A stretch of 64,000 nucleotides of DNA, taken from Batillaria attramentaria (Eukaryota; Mollusca; Gastropoda; Batillariidae). Position 1 is the first letter of the stretch. The number at the start of each line of letters is the position of its first letter. The notes under the pieces were generated by a model. That model did not search any database. It saw nothing but the letters and a program-made list of their open reading frames with translations, and was not told where the DNA came from. Both the position numbers and the translations under genes were made by a program. Positions 12,670 through 22,699 of the stretch are shown in pieces. The stretch lies in contig JACVVK020000467.1 of the NCBI GenBank assembly GCA_018292915.2, positions 325,501-389,500 on the forward strand, written 5' to 3'.

Positions 12670-12711
<42 letters not shown>
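11017..12711 (+). pseudogene. LINE reverse transcriptase with in-frame stop (copy A)
   Basis: The RT fingers/palm begin with KSSGPDDIS and continue through NYRPISLL, the GFRP region, the FPDLRKAFD acidic block, GVPQGSIVSPLLF and the catalytic FADD (with FADDTS). A TAG at 11779-11781 stops the frame between FADDTS and the next domain, and the same frame resumes with INSMSIHPVKTKSM. From context the stop probably replaces a tryptophan codon. The downstream half (11797-12711) is the thumb and C-terminal region (ARTRSHLDYAS-like block, RRGAKLLL) and runs into a (GT)n array. It is therefore inactive unless the stop is read through. Confidence 0.85.
12670..12711 (+). repeat. (GT)n microsatellite inside LINE copy A
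   Basis: A pure GT run, also present at the same place in copy B (46817-46859). Confidence 0.95.
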
Positions 12712-12821
12712 TTTAGATAGACATTACTACAATAAATACTACTAGAATTAGAAACGGTAGGTATGAAAATTGGCTGTTTTACGTTAATTACCTCTACCGT
12801 TGAAAAAAAAAGTTTTCTTGA

Positions 12822-12825
<4 letters not shown>

Positions 12826-12862
<37 letters not shown>

Positions 12863-12985
12863 ACATCCGAACTGAACACCCTCAACCTACATGACTGTAT
12901 TAGTTGTCCCCGAAAAGATGAAACAAGTCATATGTTGCTACTTTAGAAGTGTCACGATGTACCTGGAGGCACGCTTGGATGCATG
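12826..12985 (+). repeat. (CT)n(CA)n plus duplicated GPCR 3' flank
   Basis: A (CT)n(CA)n run is followed by CCGAACTGAACACCCTCAAC through GGAGGCACGCTTGGATGCATG. The same order occurs directly next to GPCR3 (37681-37821) and GPCR4 (46972-47126). Here the flank is orphaned: no GPCR follows, only an inverted repeat and the 2A-LINE. Confidence 0.8.
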
Positions 12986-12991
12986 GGGTCG

Positions 12992-13035
12992 ACTTTATTT
13001 TTCAACGGTAGAGGTATACCGTTGAAAAATAAAGT
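12992..13035. repeat. Perfect inverted repeat, 18-bp arms and 8-bp loop
   Basis: ACTTTATTTTTCAACGGT (12992-13009) and its exact reverse complement (13018-13035). The right arm is the 3' terminus of the endonuclease-less LINE (as at about 12801-12815), so this is a head-on pair of LINE 3' ends. Confidence 0.9.
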
Positions 13036-13204
13036 TTTCTTGACTCTCTCTCTCTCTCACACACACACGGTCTCTGAACAGTGTTCACGATCAAGTAAAC
13101 ATCTTCCTGAAAAGTCTCCTGCATAATTAACTGCAAATTACTGTCAAGGACTGTTTACTACTGCATTTTTTCTGATGAGTCGATTGCTGCATGTGATCTA
13201 AACA

Positions 13205-14677
13205 ATGCCTGCAAGTCTGGAGACATTCCGCTCAGCGTGTGGTTTGTTTTACTCGACCTTTGTTTTTCTCATGGAGAAGAGGAGTCGGTCAAGCGTGACA
13301 CGACACAGGATCGTACGTTTAGTTCCGAAGCACTGGGACTTCGATCGTACACATACAGCTGGAGTCCGTGCATCATGTCCCATGGACTATTGGAAGTACG
13401 TCGTGTGTCACGATTTTCGTGATCTTTCGCCCGTGTTCACTCACCCCAAGATTGTCCGACCGTGCACATTCGTTTTTGTGTTCATTGTTGGCGCGCTGCT
13501 GAGATGTGGGGACGTTGAGCCCAACCCTGGGCCACCACCATCGAATGGTAACAACAACAACACAAGCGGTACAAGCAGCAACAACAGCAACAACAACGAC
13601 AACAGGAACAAAACGATTGAAGATACAGGTATCACTACAGTGGTGATGTTTGAAAGGGTCATGTCTGAACTGCGAGAAATCAAACAGTATGTGCAGGGGT
13701 TTGATGAGAGAATGACTGCTGTTGAGAATTCTGTTCAGGCCAACTCGGACATTATCCATGATTTGAGAGATGAGAATGCAAGTTTGAAAGAAAAAGTAGA
13801 GGGTCTTGAGAAAGCTGTTGAGAAACAAGAGATCTACTCCCGTCGCGAAAACTTTAAATTGTATGGCATACCAGAGCAGCCAAGAGAGGACTTTAATGCA
13901 TGTAAGCAAGCTGTTGTTGATTTGCTGAACACTTGTTCGCAGGACGATTCTTGGCTTGCGGCAGATTTGGTGAGGGCTCACAGAGTTGGCGCTCGTGACG
14001 GTGAGTCCCGCAACAGCAACAATCCGCGACCGGTCATCGTGCGCATGGTGAGCTGGGAGGACAAGATGGCCATCGTCAGGAACCGGTCGCTGAGAGCGGA
14101 GCTGAGGAGGCGGAACATCAACATTGGCGACGACCTTACCTTGCGACAGTCTCAGCAGCTCCGTGATCTTCGCAGCAAGGGGAAGTCTGGCTTCTTCCGA
14201 GGCGCTCGGCTGATCATCACCGAAAACAACAGGTTTGCAGACATGCGGGGTGTTGCAGGCGGCAGCGGTGAGGGAGGGGGCAGTGAGGAGCGAGGCAGTG
14301 TTCCAGATCCAGTCCAGCACGCCTCTCCCTCCACGCAGCCACACAGAGCTCAGGGAGTTGTCAACGACGGCGTCAGTCGGTCCCCGCGATCATCGCCATC
14401 GTCATCGTCTTCATCTCTGAGCGCCGCTGGAGATGTCGCTGTCGGTGATGCTGATGTTAACCACGCATCCACTGCGCAAGGCGTCTCACCTACCTGGATC
14501 TCCCCAAGCATGCGTGGTCGTGGTAGAGATCTTTGTGGTGCTGGCAACCTACAGCGAGATGGGCCTGCAAAGGGAGGAAACCGGCCTGCCACCAGGGCTT
14601 CTGTTAGACAGAACGAGCGGAGGCAGGGTCAGACACGTCTCTCATCTTCTTGGTCAGACGTCAGCCACCGGAAATAG
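13205..14677 (+). CDS. 2A-LINE ORF1: RNA-binding coiled-coil protein
   Basis: An open 490-codon frame. A hydrophobic stretch (about 88-99, FVFVFIVGALL) leads into the 2A-like motif CGDVEPNPGP at 101-110. Next come an Asn-rich linker (113-135), a coiled coil (about 150-208) and a region resembling the L1 ORF1p RNA-binding core, from RRENFKLYGIPE to about residue 340 with PRPVIVRM near 274-281. The C-terminal third is Ser/Gly/Pro-rich and basic. By analogy ORF1p binds LINE RNA to form the retrotransposition particle. The frame is intact although ORF2 is broken. Its 3' end overlaps the start of ORF2 in another frame. Confidence 0.8.
   Translation: MPASLETFRSACGLFYSTFVFLMEKRSRSSVTRHRIVRLVPKHWDFDRTHTAGVRASCPMDYWKYVVCHDFRDLSPVFTHPKIVRPCTFVFVFIVGALLRCGDVEPNPGPPPSNGNNNNTSGTSSNNSNNNDNRNKTIEDTGITTVVMFERVMSELREIKQYVQGFDERMTAVENSVQANSDIIHDLRDENASLKEKVEGLEKAVEKQEIYSRRENFKLYGIPEQPREDFNACKQAVVDLLNTCSQDDSWLAADLVRAHRVGARDGESRNSNNPRPVIVRMVSWEDKMAIVRNRSLRAELRRRNINIGDDLTLRQSQQLRDLRSKGKSGFFRGARLIITENNRFADMRGVAGGSGEGGGSEERGSVPDPVQHASPSTQPHRAQGVVNDGVSRSPRSSPSSSSSSLSAAGDVAVGDADVNHASTAQGVSPTWISPSMRGRGRDLCGAGNLQRDGPAKGGNRPATRASVRQNERRQGQTRLSSSWSDVSHRK
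13490..13534 (+). other. 2A-like ribosome-skipping motif in LINE ORF1
   Basis: Residues 96-110 read VGALLRCGDVEPNPGP-type sequence, fitting D-V/I-E-x-N-P-G-P exactly. In 2A peptides the ribosome skips the Gly-Pro bond, here between residues 109 and 110. 2A-like sequences are known in several animal and trypanosome non-LTR retrotransposons. Activity here is predicted, not shown. Confidence 0.85.
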
Positions 14678-14689
14678 GAAGCCGGCCGG

Positions 14690-15511
14690 TCCACAGCACA
14701 CAGACGTGAGTCGAAATGCAAATTTTGATACTGACAGTAATGTTAGTAATTTTAAATCTGTATGCGACGCGCTGTTTGCGGACGGTACATGTAAATTCTT
14801 GTGTTGGAATATTGGTGGACTTGTCTCAAAGCTAGCCGACAACGATTTTTGGGAATATCTTTTTAAGTTTGATTTTATTTGTCTTGTAGAAACGTTTGTT
14901 GATTGCGTCACTACTAATGTTTTTTCTCAGCATACTGCATTTTTGCTCTCCAGCACAGAAGTTATCATATTTTGGTAGACCCTCTGGCGGTGTCGCAGTT
15001 TTTGTTAGAAATAGTATTTTGCCATATGTACAGAAGATCGAAGTTAGTTATGACAACATGGTTGTGTTAAATATTCGAAAAGACGTATTTTGCCTTCATA
15101 AGGATATCATACTTGTATGCGCATACATACCGCCCGAGGGTTCGCCCTACTATAAAGTAAATGATGTTGATAATGGCATTAATGCTTAGGAGCAATGTCT
15201 GGCAGATTTAGCTGCTGACTATGATTTATATGTTCTGCTTTGTGGTGATTTTAATGCCAGAACAGCCAGTGTTTTTCCGCAGCTTGGTGACGTATGTATA
15301 GACCCCTTAAGGAGCTTGCACGATGAGCCAGGCTATAACAGGTCATCTGAAGATGCTAATATAAATACGTATGGGAATTTACTTCTCAATGTGTGTTCAA
15401 TCTTTAATCTTGGTATTTTTAATGGAGTGTTTAATGGCGACTTCAGTGGTTGTTATACATACCTATCTGAATTTGGAAACAGTGTAGTTGATTACTTTCT
15501 TGCATCGGAAG
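14690..15511 (+). pseudogene. 2A-LINE ORF2, N-terminal endonuclease part
   Basis: Apurinic/apyrimidinic endonuclease blocks in order: CWNIGGL, CLVETF, GGVAVFVRN, CAYIPPEGSPYY, GDFNART, and VVDYFLASE before the RTE insertion. There is a frameshift near 14950 (between LLSST and SYFGRPSGG) and an in-frame TAG at 15187-15189 ahead of the GDFNART block. The counterpart in the intact LINE at 59772-63446 has matching blocks (NYNIEGL, CLTETF, GDFNART, TVDYFICS). Confidence 0.85.
15500..15511 (+). repeat. Target-site duplication of RTE-1, left
   Basis: TTGCATCGGAAG, repeated at 18804-18815. It lies in the 2A-LINE endonuclease coding sequence. Confidence 0.95.
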
Positions 15512-18500
15512 CCCTACATGGTCCAACCCTTGTCGTGGGGTAGTGGCTTGTGTACCTCAATGACCCAGAGAACTATGCCAGCAGGAGCACATGCTCCTGG
15601 CAGGGTCACCCAAGCTGGACAGGTCGAAGGGTAGAGGTCAGACGAATGTGGACCACCTCTCCAAGAGGCTAAACGGGTTTGCGTAGGGTTAACAGCCCTA
15701 CCTGTAAAAAACACTAAGTTACTGAAGCATCGACAGCAACAAACCGAGACATTCACCTGGGCGAGGAAGGGTCTCCATCCCGGAGACCTATGACGCATTG
15801 CAGTGAAAGCCGAAAGGAAGCTGCAAGGCCGACCCCCCTTCTAACACCCAGGACAACAACGAGAGTAGCCACATGGAACATCAGGACAATGTATGAAGTA
15901 GGAAGGACCATACAAGTAGCAAGAGAGATGAAGAACTACAAGATAGGAGTACTGGGACTGAGTGAGACAAGGTGGCTACAGACAGGACAGCTGAGATTTT
16001 CATCGGGAGAGCAATTGCTGTACTCTGGACACACAGAGGATGGAGCCCCCCACACTGAGGGCGTGGCCCTGATGCTGGCACCGGAGGCACAGCGGGCACT
16101 CATCGGCTGGGAACCTGTCAACTCCCGCATCATCACAGCCAAATTCATCACCAAGAAAAAAGACATCAAGCTGAACATCATCCAGTGCTACGCTCCCACC
16201 AATGATGCGGAAGAGGAGAAAAAAGATGACTTCTACCAACAACTGCAGACAGTGATAGATAGAGGAGGAGCCAAGGACATGACCATACTGATGGGAGACT
16301 TCAACGCCAAGATTGGATCAGACAACACAGGCTATGAGGACACCATGGGAACACACGGACTGGGACAGATGAACGAAAATGGCGAGCGCTTTGCAGACTT
16401 TTGTGCCCTGAACCAGCTAGTGATAGGAGGCAGCATCTTCCCACACAAGCGCATCCACAAGGCCACATGGAGATCGCCGGACCATGTCACGGAGAACCAG
16501 ATTGATCACATCTGCATCAGCCGGAAGTTCAGGAGATCGTGGCGGGATGTGCGCGTGATGAGGGGTGCCGATGTATCATCAGACCACCACCTTCTTGCAA
16601 CAACATTGAGACTTCGGCTTAAGAGGCACACCAACGCCAACAGCACACGGACCAGGTACAACGTTGGACTTCTCAGGAACACAGACACACAAGCAGCATT
16701 CCGGATCAGCCTTTCCAACAGGTTCCAGCCACTGCAAGACCTGATAGAAGACAGTGAAATGGACATCGAGACACAGTGGGAACACAGCAAGAAACTCTGG
16801 CACGACACATGCGAAGAGGTCCTTGGCAAGAGAAAGACCCAACATAAGGAATGGATCTCTGCTGATACCATCCAGAAGCTGGAAGTTAGGAAAGAGAAGA
16901 AAACTGCACTGAACACGAGCCGAACAAGAAGAGCTAAGGCAAAGGCACAAGAGGAATACACAGCAGCTGACAGAGAAGTGAAGAGGAGCACCAGGAAGGA
17001 CAAGAGGGACTACATCGACAACCTGGCCAGTCAAGCAGAGGAAGCAGCCCGACAAGGGAATCTAAAAGACCTGTACCAGGTGACCAAGAAGCTCGCGGGC
17101 AAATTTCAGCAGACAGACAAACCAGTGAAGGACAAGAACGGGCACCCACTGACAACAACTGAGGAACAGCTGAAGCGATGGGCAGAACACTTCAGGGAGC
17201 TGTTAAATCGCCCCATCCCTGAAACACCACCAGACATCCCACCAGCTGAGACAGAACTACCCATCAACTGCGACAAGCCCTCTAAGGCGGAGATCAGGAA
17301 AGCCATCATGACACTGAAAAATGGGAAAGCTGCAGGGCCAGACGAGATACCAGCAGAAGCCATTAAAGCAGACACAGAGACAGCCGTCAACATGCTGCAC
17401 AGCCTGTTCAGCAAGATCTGGGAGAAGGAAGAGGTGCCAGCCCAGTGGAAAGAAGGGATCGTCATCAAGCTGCCAAAGAAAGGGGACCTCAGGGACTGCA
17501 GCAACTACCGAGGGATCATGCTCCTGTCAGTGCCAGGCAAGGTTCTCAACAGAATTCTACTGGAGAGGATGAGAGAGGCAGTCGACCCCATGCTCCGAGA
17601 CCAGCAGGCAGGCTTTCGCAGGAACAGGTCCTGCGCTGACCAGATTGCCAGCCTACGCATCATTGTGGAGCAGTCACTGGAGTGGAACTCCCCCCTCTAC
17701 ATCAACTTCATAGACTATGAGAAGGCCTTCGACAGTGTAGACAGAGAGGCGCTGTGGAAGCTGCTAAGGCACTATGGAGTTCCCGGGAAGATCATCTCCC
17801 TGATCCAGTGCACCTACCAAGACATGAGCTGCAGGATTGCCCATGCCGGCCAGTTGTCAGAAAGCTTCGAGGTGAAGACCGGAGTCCGCCAGGGATGCCT
17901 GTTGTCCCCGTTTCTCTTCCTCCTGGTCATCGACTGGATCATGAAGACCACTACAGCAGGCAGGAAAAACGGGATACAGTGGACACTCTGGACGCAGCTG
18001 GATGACCTCGACTTCGCGGACGACCTGGCGCTCCTGTCTCACAGCTACAGCCAGATGCAGGACAAGACTACGTGCCTGGAAGCCACATCAGCCGGAACAG
18101 GGCTCAAGATCAACAGGAAGAAAACCGAGCTGATGAAGATCAACACCACTGCCAACACACCAGTCACAGTCGGTGGAGAGCCCATCAGGGAGGTGGAGTC
18201 TTTTGTCTACCTGGGGAGTGTGGTTGATGGACAGGGAGGCACAGACCGAGACGTCACAGCCAGAATCGGCAAGGCAAGGGCAGCAATGGTCATGCTGAAG
18301 AACGTCTGGGCATCCAAAGTTGTCAGCATAAGAACCAAACTTCGCATCTTCAACTCCAACGTGAAGTCAGTTCTGCTCTACGGATGCGAAACATGGAGGA
18401 CAACGAAGACGATGCAGCAGAAGATCCAGACATTTCTCAACACCTGTCTGAGGCGCATCTTCAACATCCGATGGCCAGAGAAGATCCGGAATGAAGAGCT

Positions 18501-18803
18501 GTGGGAGCGAGCGGGGCAGGAACCAGTGGCCAAGCAGATCCTGCGGAGGAAGTGGGGCTGGATTGGACACACCCTCAGGAAGCCAGCATCCAGCACCACA
18601 CGCCAAGCCCTGACATGGAACCCGCAGGGGAAAAGGAAGAGAGGCCGGCCTCGCAACAGCTGGAGGCGGGACACTGAGGCAGAGCTATGTAAGCAGGGTA
18701 CCAACTGGACTGGAGTGGCAAGACTAGCCCAGAACAGAGTGCGATGGCGAAGGGTTGTCGATGGCCTATGCTCCACGTGGAGCCAAGGGCCTAAGTAAGC
18801 AAG
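15512..18803 (+). mobile_element. RTE-type LINE, full-length copy (RTE-1), nested in 2A-LINE
   Basis: A 3.29-kb element bounded by perfect 12-bp target duplications. It has a 5' UTR of about 278 bp, one long ORF, and only five bases (GCAAG) between the stop codon and the duplication. A nearly absent 3' UTR is typical of RTE-clade LINEs. Its 5' UTR shares a block including CTGGACAGGTCGAAGGGTAG with RTE-2 at 41031. Confidence 0.9.
15790..18798 (+). CDS. RTE endonuclease-reverse transcriptase, intact
   Basis: An uninterrupted 1002-residue polyprotein for target-primed reverse transcription. The N-terminal AP endonuclease (about 25-265) has TWN at 28-30, SETRW near 58-62, CYAPTN, GDFNAKIG and SDHHLL. 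After a basic linker the RT begins with KAAGPDEIP, then YRGIMLLS, AGFRRNRSC, the catalytic YEKAFDS (about 641-647), GVRQGCLLSP and FADD (about 741). The C-terminus has KSVLLYGCETWR, RRKWGWIGHTLRK and a basic tail. The start is the first methionine; it aligns with the second methionine of the RTE-2 frame. No stops or frameshifts, so this copy could be active or was so recently. Confidence 0.92.
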   Translation: MTHCSESRKEAARPTPLLTPRTTTRVATWNIRTMYEVGRTIQVAREMKNYKIGVLGLSETRWLQTGQLRFSSGEQLLYSGHTEDGAPHTEGVALMLAPEAQRALIGWEPVNSRIITAKFITKKKDIKLNIIQCYAPTNDAEEEKKDDFYQQLQTVIDRGGAKDMTILMGDFNAKIGSDNTGYEDTMGTHGLGQMNENGERFADFCALNQLVIGGSIFPHKRIHKATWRSPDHVTENQIDHICISRKFRRSWRDVRVMRGADVSSDHHLLATTLRLRLKRHTNANSTRTRYNVGLLRNTDTQAAFRISLSNRFQPLQDLIEDSEMDIETQWEHSKKLWHDTCEEVLGKRKTQHKEWISADTIQKLEVRKEKKTALNTSRTRRAKAKAQEEYTAADREVKRSTRKDKRDYIDNLASQAEEAARQGNLKDLYQVTKKLAGKFQQTDKPVKDKNGHPLTTTEEQLKRWAEHFRELLNRPIPETPPDIPPAETELPINCDKPSKAEIRKAIMTLKNGKAAGPDEIPAEAIKADTETAVNMLHSLFSKIWEKEEVPAQWKEGIVIKLPKKGDLRDCSNYRGIMLLSVPGKVLNRILLERMREAVDPMLRDQQAGFRRNRSCADQIASLRIIVEQSLEWNSPLYINFIDYEKAFDSVDREALWKLLRHYGVPGKIISLIQCTYQDMSCRIAHAGQLSESFEVKTGVRQGCLLSPFLFLLVIDWIMKTTTAGRKNGIQWTLWTQLDDLDFADDLALLSHSYSQMQDKTTCLEATSAGTGLKINRKKTELMKINTTANTPVTVGGEPIREVESFVYLGSVVDGQGGTDRDVTARIGKARAAMVMLKNVWASKVVSIRTKLRIFNSNVKSVLLYGCETWRTTKTMQQKIQTFLNTCLRRIFNIRWPEKIRNEELWERAGQEPVAKQILRRKWGWIGHTLRKPASSTTRQALTWNPQGKRKRGRPRNSWRRDTEAELCKQGTNWTGVARLAQNRVRWRRVVDGLCSTWSQGPK

Positions 18804-18815
18804 TTGCATCGGAAG
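18804..18815 (+). repeat. Target-site duplication of RTE-1, right
   Basis: TTGCATCGGAAG, identical to 15500-15511. The 2A-LINE reading frame resumes directly after it. Confidence 0.95.
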
Positions 18816-20166
18816 ATCTGTTTGTGACATTATTGAGCACGTGCAGAATGTTTGTAACTGAGAGAATAGAATCTGACCACATGCCTTTAGAATTTTTATT
18901 TCAGGTCTCACAGCTCAGCAGCGTTAAACAAGGAAATTGTAAATCTGATTTTGATAACGTAAAGAGCTCTTCTAGGCTCAAGTGGCAAGCCGAGCACGTA
19001 CAGACGTTCCTTGATGCTGTCCATTCGCGTGAAACAGACGCATGTCTTCAGGAGGCATCCCGTTTAATTGATACAGATGTGAATCAGGCACTCTGTCTGT
19101 TTAATACGTGTCTTCTGTCGTGTGCACAATGCATGGAGAGACGTATAGCTAACAACCGTCATAAACAGAGAAATACTTGGTTTGATAAAGAATGTAAAGA
19201 CTCTAAGAAGCTAGTCCAACGCCTTCTTCGTAAATTCCGTAAAACACATGACAGTAACTGTGCCCATGATTATCACAAGTCACGTAGAGAATATAAGCAT
19301 CTTGTTAGACGAAAAAAGAAAGAACACAAGCACAAACAGAGAGATATTTTATTGAACTCTAAAAATCAACAGGAATTCTGGAAAAATATCAAAAATATAA
19401 CATTAAAGCCTGCACTATCTAACAGCATCTCTGTTACAAACTGGTTTGAACATTTCAGCAGAGTATTAACAGTAGCTTCTGAAGTTCCAGACGGTATTAG
19501 TGATCACACGAACGATGTTGTAAATGACAATGATGCTGATGATGTACTGAACCATGCTATCACTTCAGATGAAATTATACGAGCAGTCCGAATGTTGGGA
19601 AACAACAAAGCCGCAGGTCCCGACAGAATCATTGGTGAAGTGTTTAAATATTCTGAAGGTGTATTCGTTCCTTTTCTGGTGAATTTCTTCAATGCTTTGT
19701 TTTCGAATGGAATTTCTCCAGAGCAATGGACAGAGTCAATCATTTTTCCTCTGCACAAAAAGGGCGATGTGAACGACCCGAATAACTACAGAGGTATTTC
19801 TTTAATGGACGTCTGCAGCAAAATTTATACTTCAGTAATCAACAGTAGACTACAGAGATGGATTGAACTGCACGATAGTGTTGGTGAGGTACAAGCAGGT
19901 TTTAGAGAAGGTCGCTCAACGGTAGACCACATTTTTACTCTTTTTGCAATTGTACAGAAACAACTTGTATCCAATAGAAAATTGTACGTTGCGTTCATTG
20001 ATTTTGAGAAAGCTTTTGATTCTGTATCTAGTAAGTTACTTTGGCCAATACTTGAACAAAATGGTATAAGAGGGAAACTCCTCAAATGTGTACGCAGCAT
20101 GTATGAATCTGTTAAAGCCAGAGTTAGAGCTGGAGCTGAACTGACAGACTACATCCATTGTCCAAT
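18816..20166 (+). pseudogene. 2A-LINE ORF2, end of endonuclease and first half of RT
   Basis: The frame resumes with DLFVTLLS, has ESDHMPLEF (the terminal SDH block of the endonuclease), then a basic linker, NNKAAGPDRI, NYRGISLMD, QAGFREGRSTVDH and FIDFEKAFDS. It stops being LINE-like after DYIHCPI at 20166. The expected GVRQG block is found 5.7 kb away at 25914. No internal stop occurs in this piece. Confidence 0.88.
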
Positions 20167-20875
20167 CAATCTACGATGAAAAGTACCTGAACCTCACACA
20201 AACTGCAAGAGTCTGTTTTTCATCATATTTCTGTATAACTATGATAGACAAACAACACTGGTAAAATCTAGGTGTATCTAACGAGAATTACACATATTGT
20301 GTGAGTTTCATTATGTAATACATCAGCCATAATGGGTTCAAAATGAAATTACATTTTGTATACCTTCTATGCGTCCTGGTTATTCAATCTGGTTCAGTTT
20401 GTGATGTCAGGCTCTTGTGAGACTCAATACTCTTTAAATGCCCCCAAAATTTGAAGGTCAAGGTCATGTTAAGGTCAAGGTCACGCACACAGAACCGTGT
20501 CTTTGGTGGCAAAAACAAATGTTTCAGATGTATTCTGCTCTTTTCAGTCTTTCACATCTGTTTCTGACGCGTTCTGTTCTCAGGTTCATTTCCCTTGATG
20601 CTCTTGGCTTTCCAGCAAATGGGCTGGTCAAACGTGAGAACAGGGGTAGAGTCGTGTCGTATTGCCTCTTTTGCGTTAAACAACATGGTTGAATAGATAC
20701 AGGTCATGCAGCTTGGACTAAGGTCTATCATTGGCAGAAAAAAAAACAATACCAGACACGCGAGGGGGACTCCCTTTGTGCACTGCTTGCATCATTCCTG
20801 ACCATGCAGGTCGTGAAGGTCGAAGAGGCCAAGACACCTTCCACAAGAGATCTGCCTGCCAGGTTGGGTCGGTTT

Positions 20876-21111
20876 TTTTTTGTTTTTTATGTTGTTTCCA
20901 TAGTAATGGAAACAACATAATAGGACGGGCTAAAATTTCCACGTTCATAGGCAAGCATCTGTGGTACAAACGCACGTCACTGCCGATCTCCCGCAGAGAC
21001 GATTATGCAAGTGTAACTCTGACAATGACGTAAGAAAACCTGCGTCATCGATGCTGGCATGTATGCTGTTCCGAACGCGCTTCTCCTCCTCACTGAGTGC
21101 CGTCTGTGTGG

Positions 21112-21151
<40 letters not shown>

Positions 21152-22160
21152 TGTGTCCGGGCCCGTTTCTTCGAAGATACTTAACCGAATGGCTTCAAAT
21201 TTGGGGTATCCAAATTTATCAAAATGTTACTTTAGACGATTCAAGCGTGTGATGATTGCTTAAGTGATTTGGGAGTTATCGCCCTTTTGAGACAAGTTGG
21301 TTGTCTTTCGTTTACAGGCGTAATATTTATTTAAATCACTCAATATTTTGGCAGTAGATAGCTTGAATACGGACTCTGAACTGATTCACTACTAGAAAAT
21401 GGTCGCTCTTATAGTTTTCATGTAAACCGAGCCTGAGTTGACATTGCATGTGAACCCAGTTCAGATGCCTATTTCTCCGAAAATACTGAACCGATCGATT
21501 TCAAATTTGGGGTTTCTAAATGAATCAAGATTGTTGAATAGAAGGCCCGATCCAGGTACGATTGCACACATGATTTGCGAGTTATCACTTTCTGGCGTTT
21601 AAAGGCGTAATATTTACCTAAACCACTCCATTTTTGGGACATAGATAGCATGAATACGGACTCTCAACTGAGTGAATTTTGGAGGTTGTCGCTTTTATAC
21701 TTTTGGCGTAAGCCGTACCTGATGAAAGTGCTGGTGAACACACTTTAGATCTCAAAATCGCTCCTACTATACATAGATAATGAGCCTGGGGTGCCATAAA
21801 AAATATACAAAAAAAATAGAAAAATTCACTGCAGCCGTTGTCGTCAGTTGACTCGAAAATTTGTACTCGAAGCACATTTCCTTTACACAAGCCACACGCC
21901 TCACAAACATCGCAGAAAAGGCACACGCGCACTGACGCAAAACTGTATCAGCGTCAGTTTGCCGACGTCATGTTTGATTGACGTTGGGGTGTGTCGTCAC
22001 TTTTCGGAAGTTCTCTATTTGTAGACGGGGAAAGCGGGAGTTTCATTCATGTAGTGAGCTTTGTTTTTCCCACTGACTCTCACTCAATAGCATAGTAGAG
22101 TGAGAGAACACCACATAGGTCTCAATGGAGCACATGCACAAACGCGGCTCGCGCAAGTCT
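20876..22160 (+). repeat. Repeat family P, copy 1
   Basis: Closely matches 56416-58015. Near its left end is a near-perfect palindrome, ATGTTGTTTCCAT (20889-20901) and its reverse complement (20906-20918) around AGTA. The interior has two related blocks beginning TTTCTTCGAAGATACTTAAC and TTTCTCCGAAAATACTGAAC, so it is itself partly repetitive. A (TG)n run lies at about 21113-21148. Element class unknown. Confidence 0.7.
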
Positions 22161-22496
22161 GCGTGCGTGCGTGCGCGCGCGCGTATGTCTGTGTGTGTCT
22201 GTGTGCGCGCGCGTGCAGCAGACATAACACATAGTGAAAAAACGTTCGCCGCGCAGACTTGTCTGTTAAACACATTGAGCCGGTATAAATTCGATCTTTA
22301 CACTGCGCAGCAGCAACACTTCAATTTTCATGGGGCTGCTTTCATTGCAAGAATTGTATCCGAGTCAAAGTTATTACGTCAAATGTATTATGCGTCATCC
22401 CAGTGAGGAAAACGTCATAGATTTCAAAGAAAACAACTTGACGTCTCTCTTCCAAAACCAAGATTGGTCTGACAAGCCCGGTCAGTTGTTTCCATT

Positions 22497-22509
22497 CAGA
22501 GAGAGAGAG

Positions 22510-22568
<59 letters not shown>
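22497..22568 (+). repeat. (GA)n(GT)n microsatellite
   Basis: Dinucleotide arrays of GA then GT. Confidence 0.97.
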
Positions 22569-22570
<2 letters not shown>

Positions 22571-22699
22571 TCCCGAATACATGGCATTACAAAAGAACGA
22601 CCGTGACGACAGCAGGTGATTAAATGGAAACAACATATTGGGCTGGTCAGTGGCCATCTTGTTTTTTTTTAAATTCTTGCACTGGTCCTTACCGATATC

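Larger units (their letters stand above)
10082..12830 (+). mobile_element. Endonuclease-less CR1/jockey-type LINE, copy A
   Basis: This segment matches about 44221-46975 at very high identity. The shared part starts at ACCCCTGTCAATTTTTTACC and ends at a polyadenylation-like AATAAA-type tail (GTTGAAAAA.AAAGTTTTCTT) followed by (CT)n(CA)n. The first 930 bp are non-coding and contain several AGGTCA motifs; the rest encodes a reverse transcriptase only. No apurinic endonuclease domain precedes the RT. Clade assignment is tentative. Confidence 0.75.

Noticed and set aside
13160..13204. CTGATGAGTCGATTG in the 2A-LINE 5' UTR as a hammerhead ribozyme core
   Set aside because: Starts like CUGAUGA but the required GAAA and a pairing stem are missing nearby.
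13373..14344. 323-codon minus-strand ORF antisense to LINE ORF1
   Set aside because: Shadow of the ORF1 frame; composition follows the opposite strand and no domain is seen.
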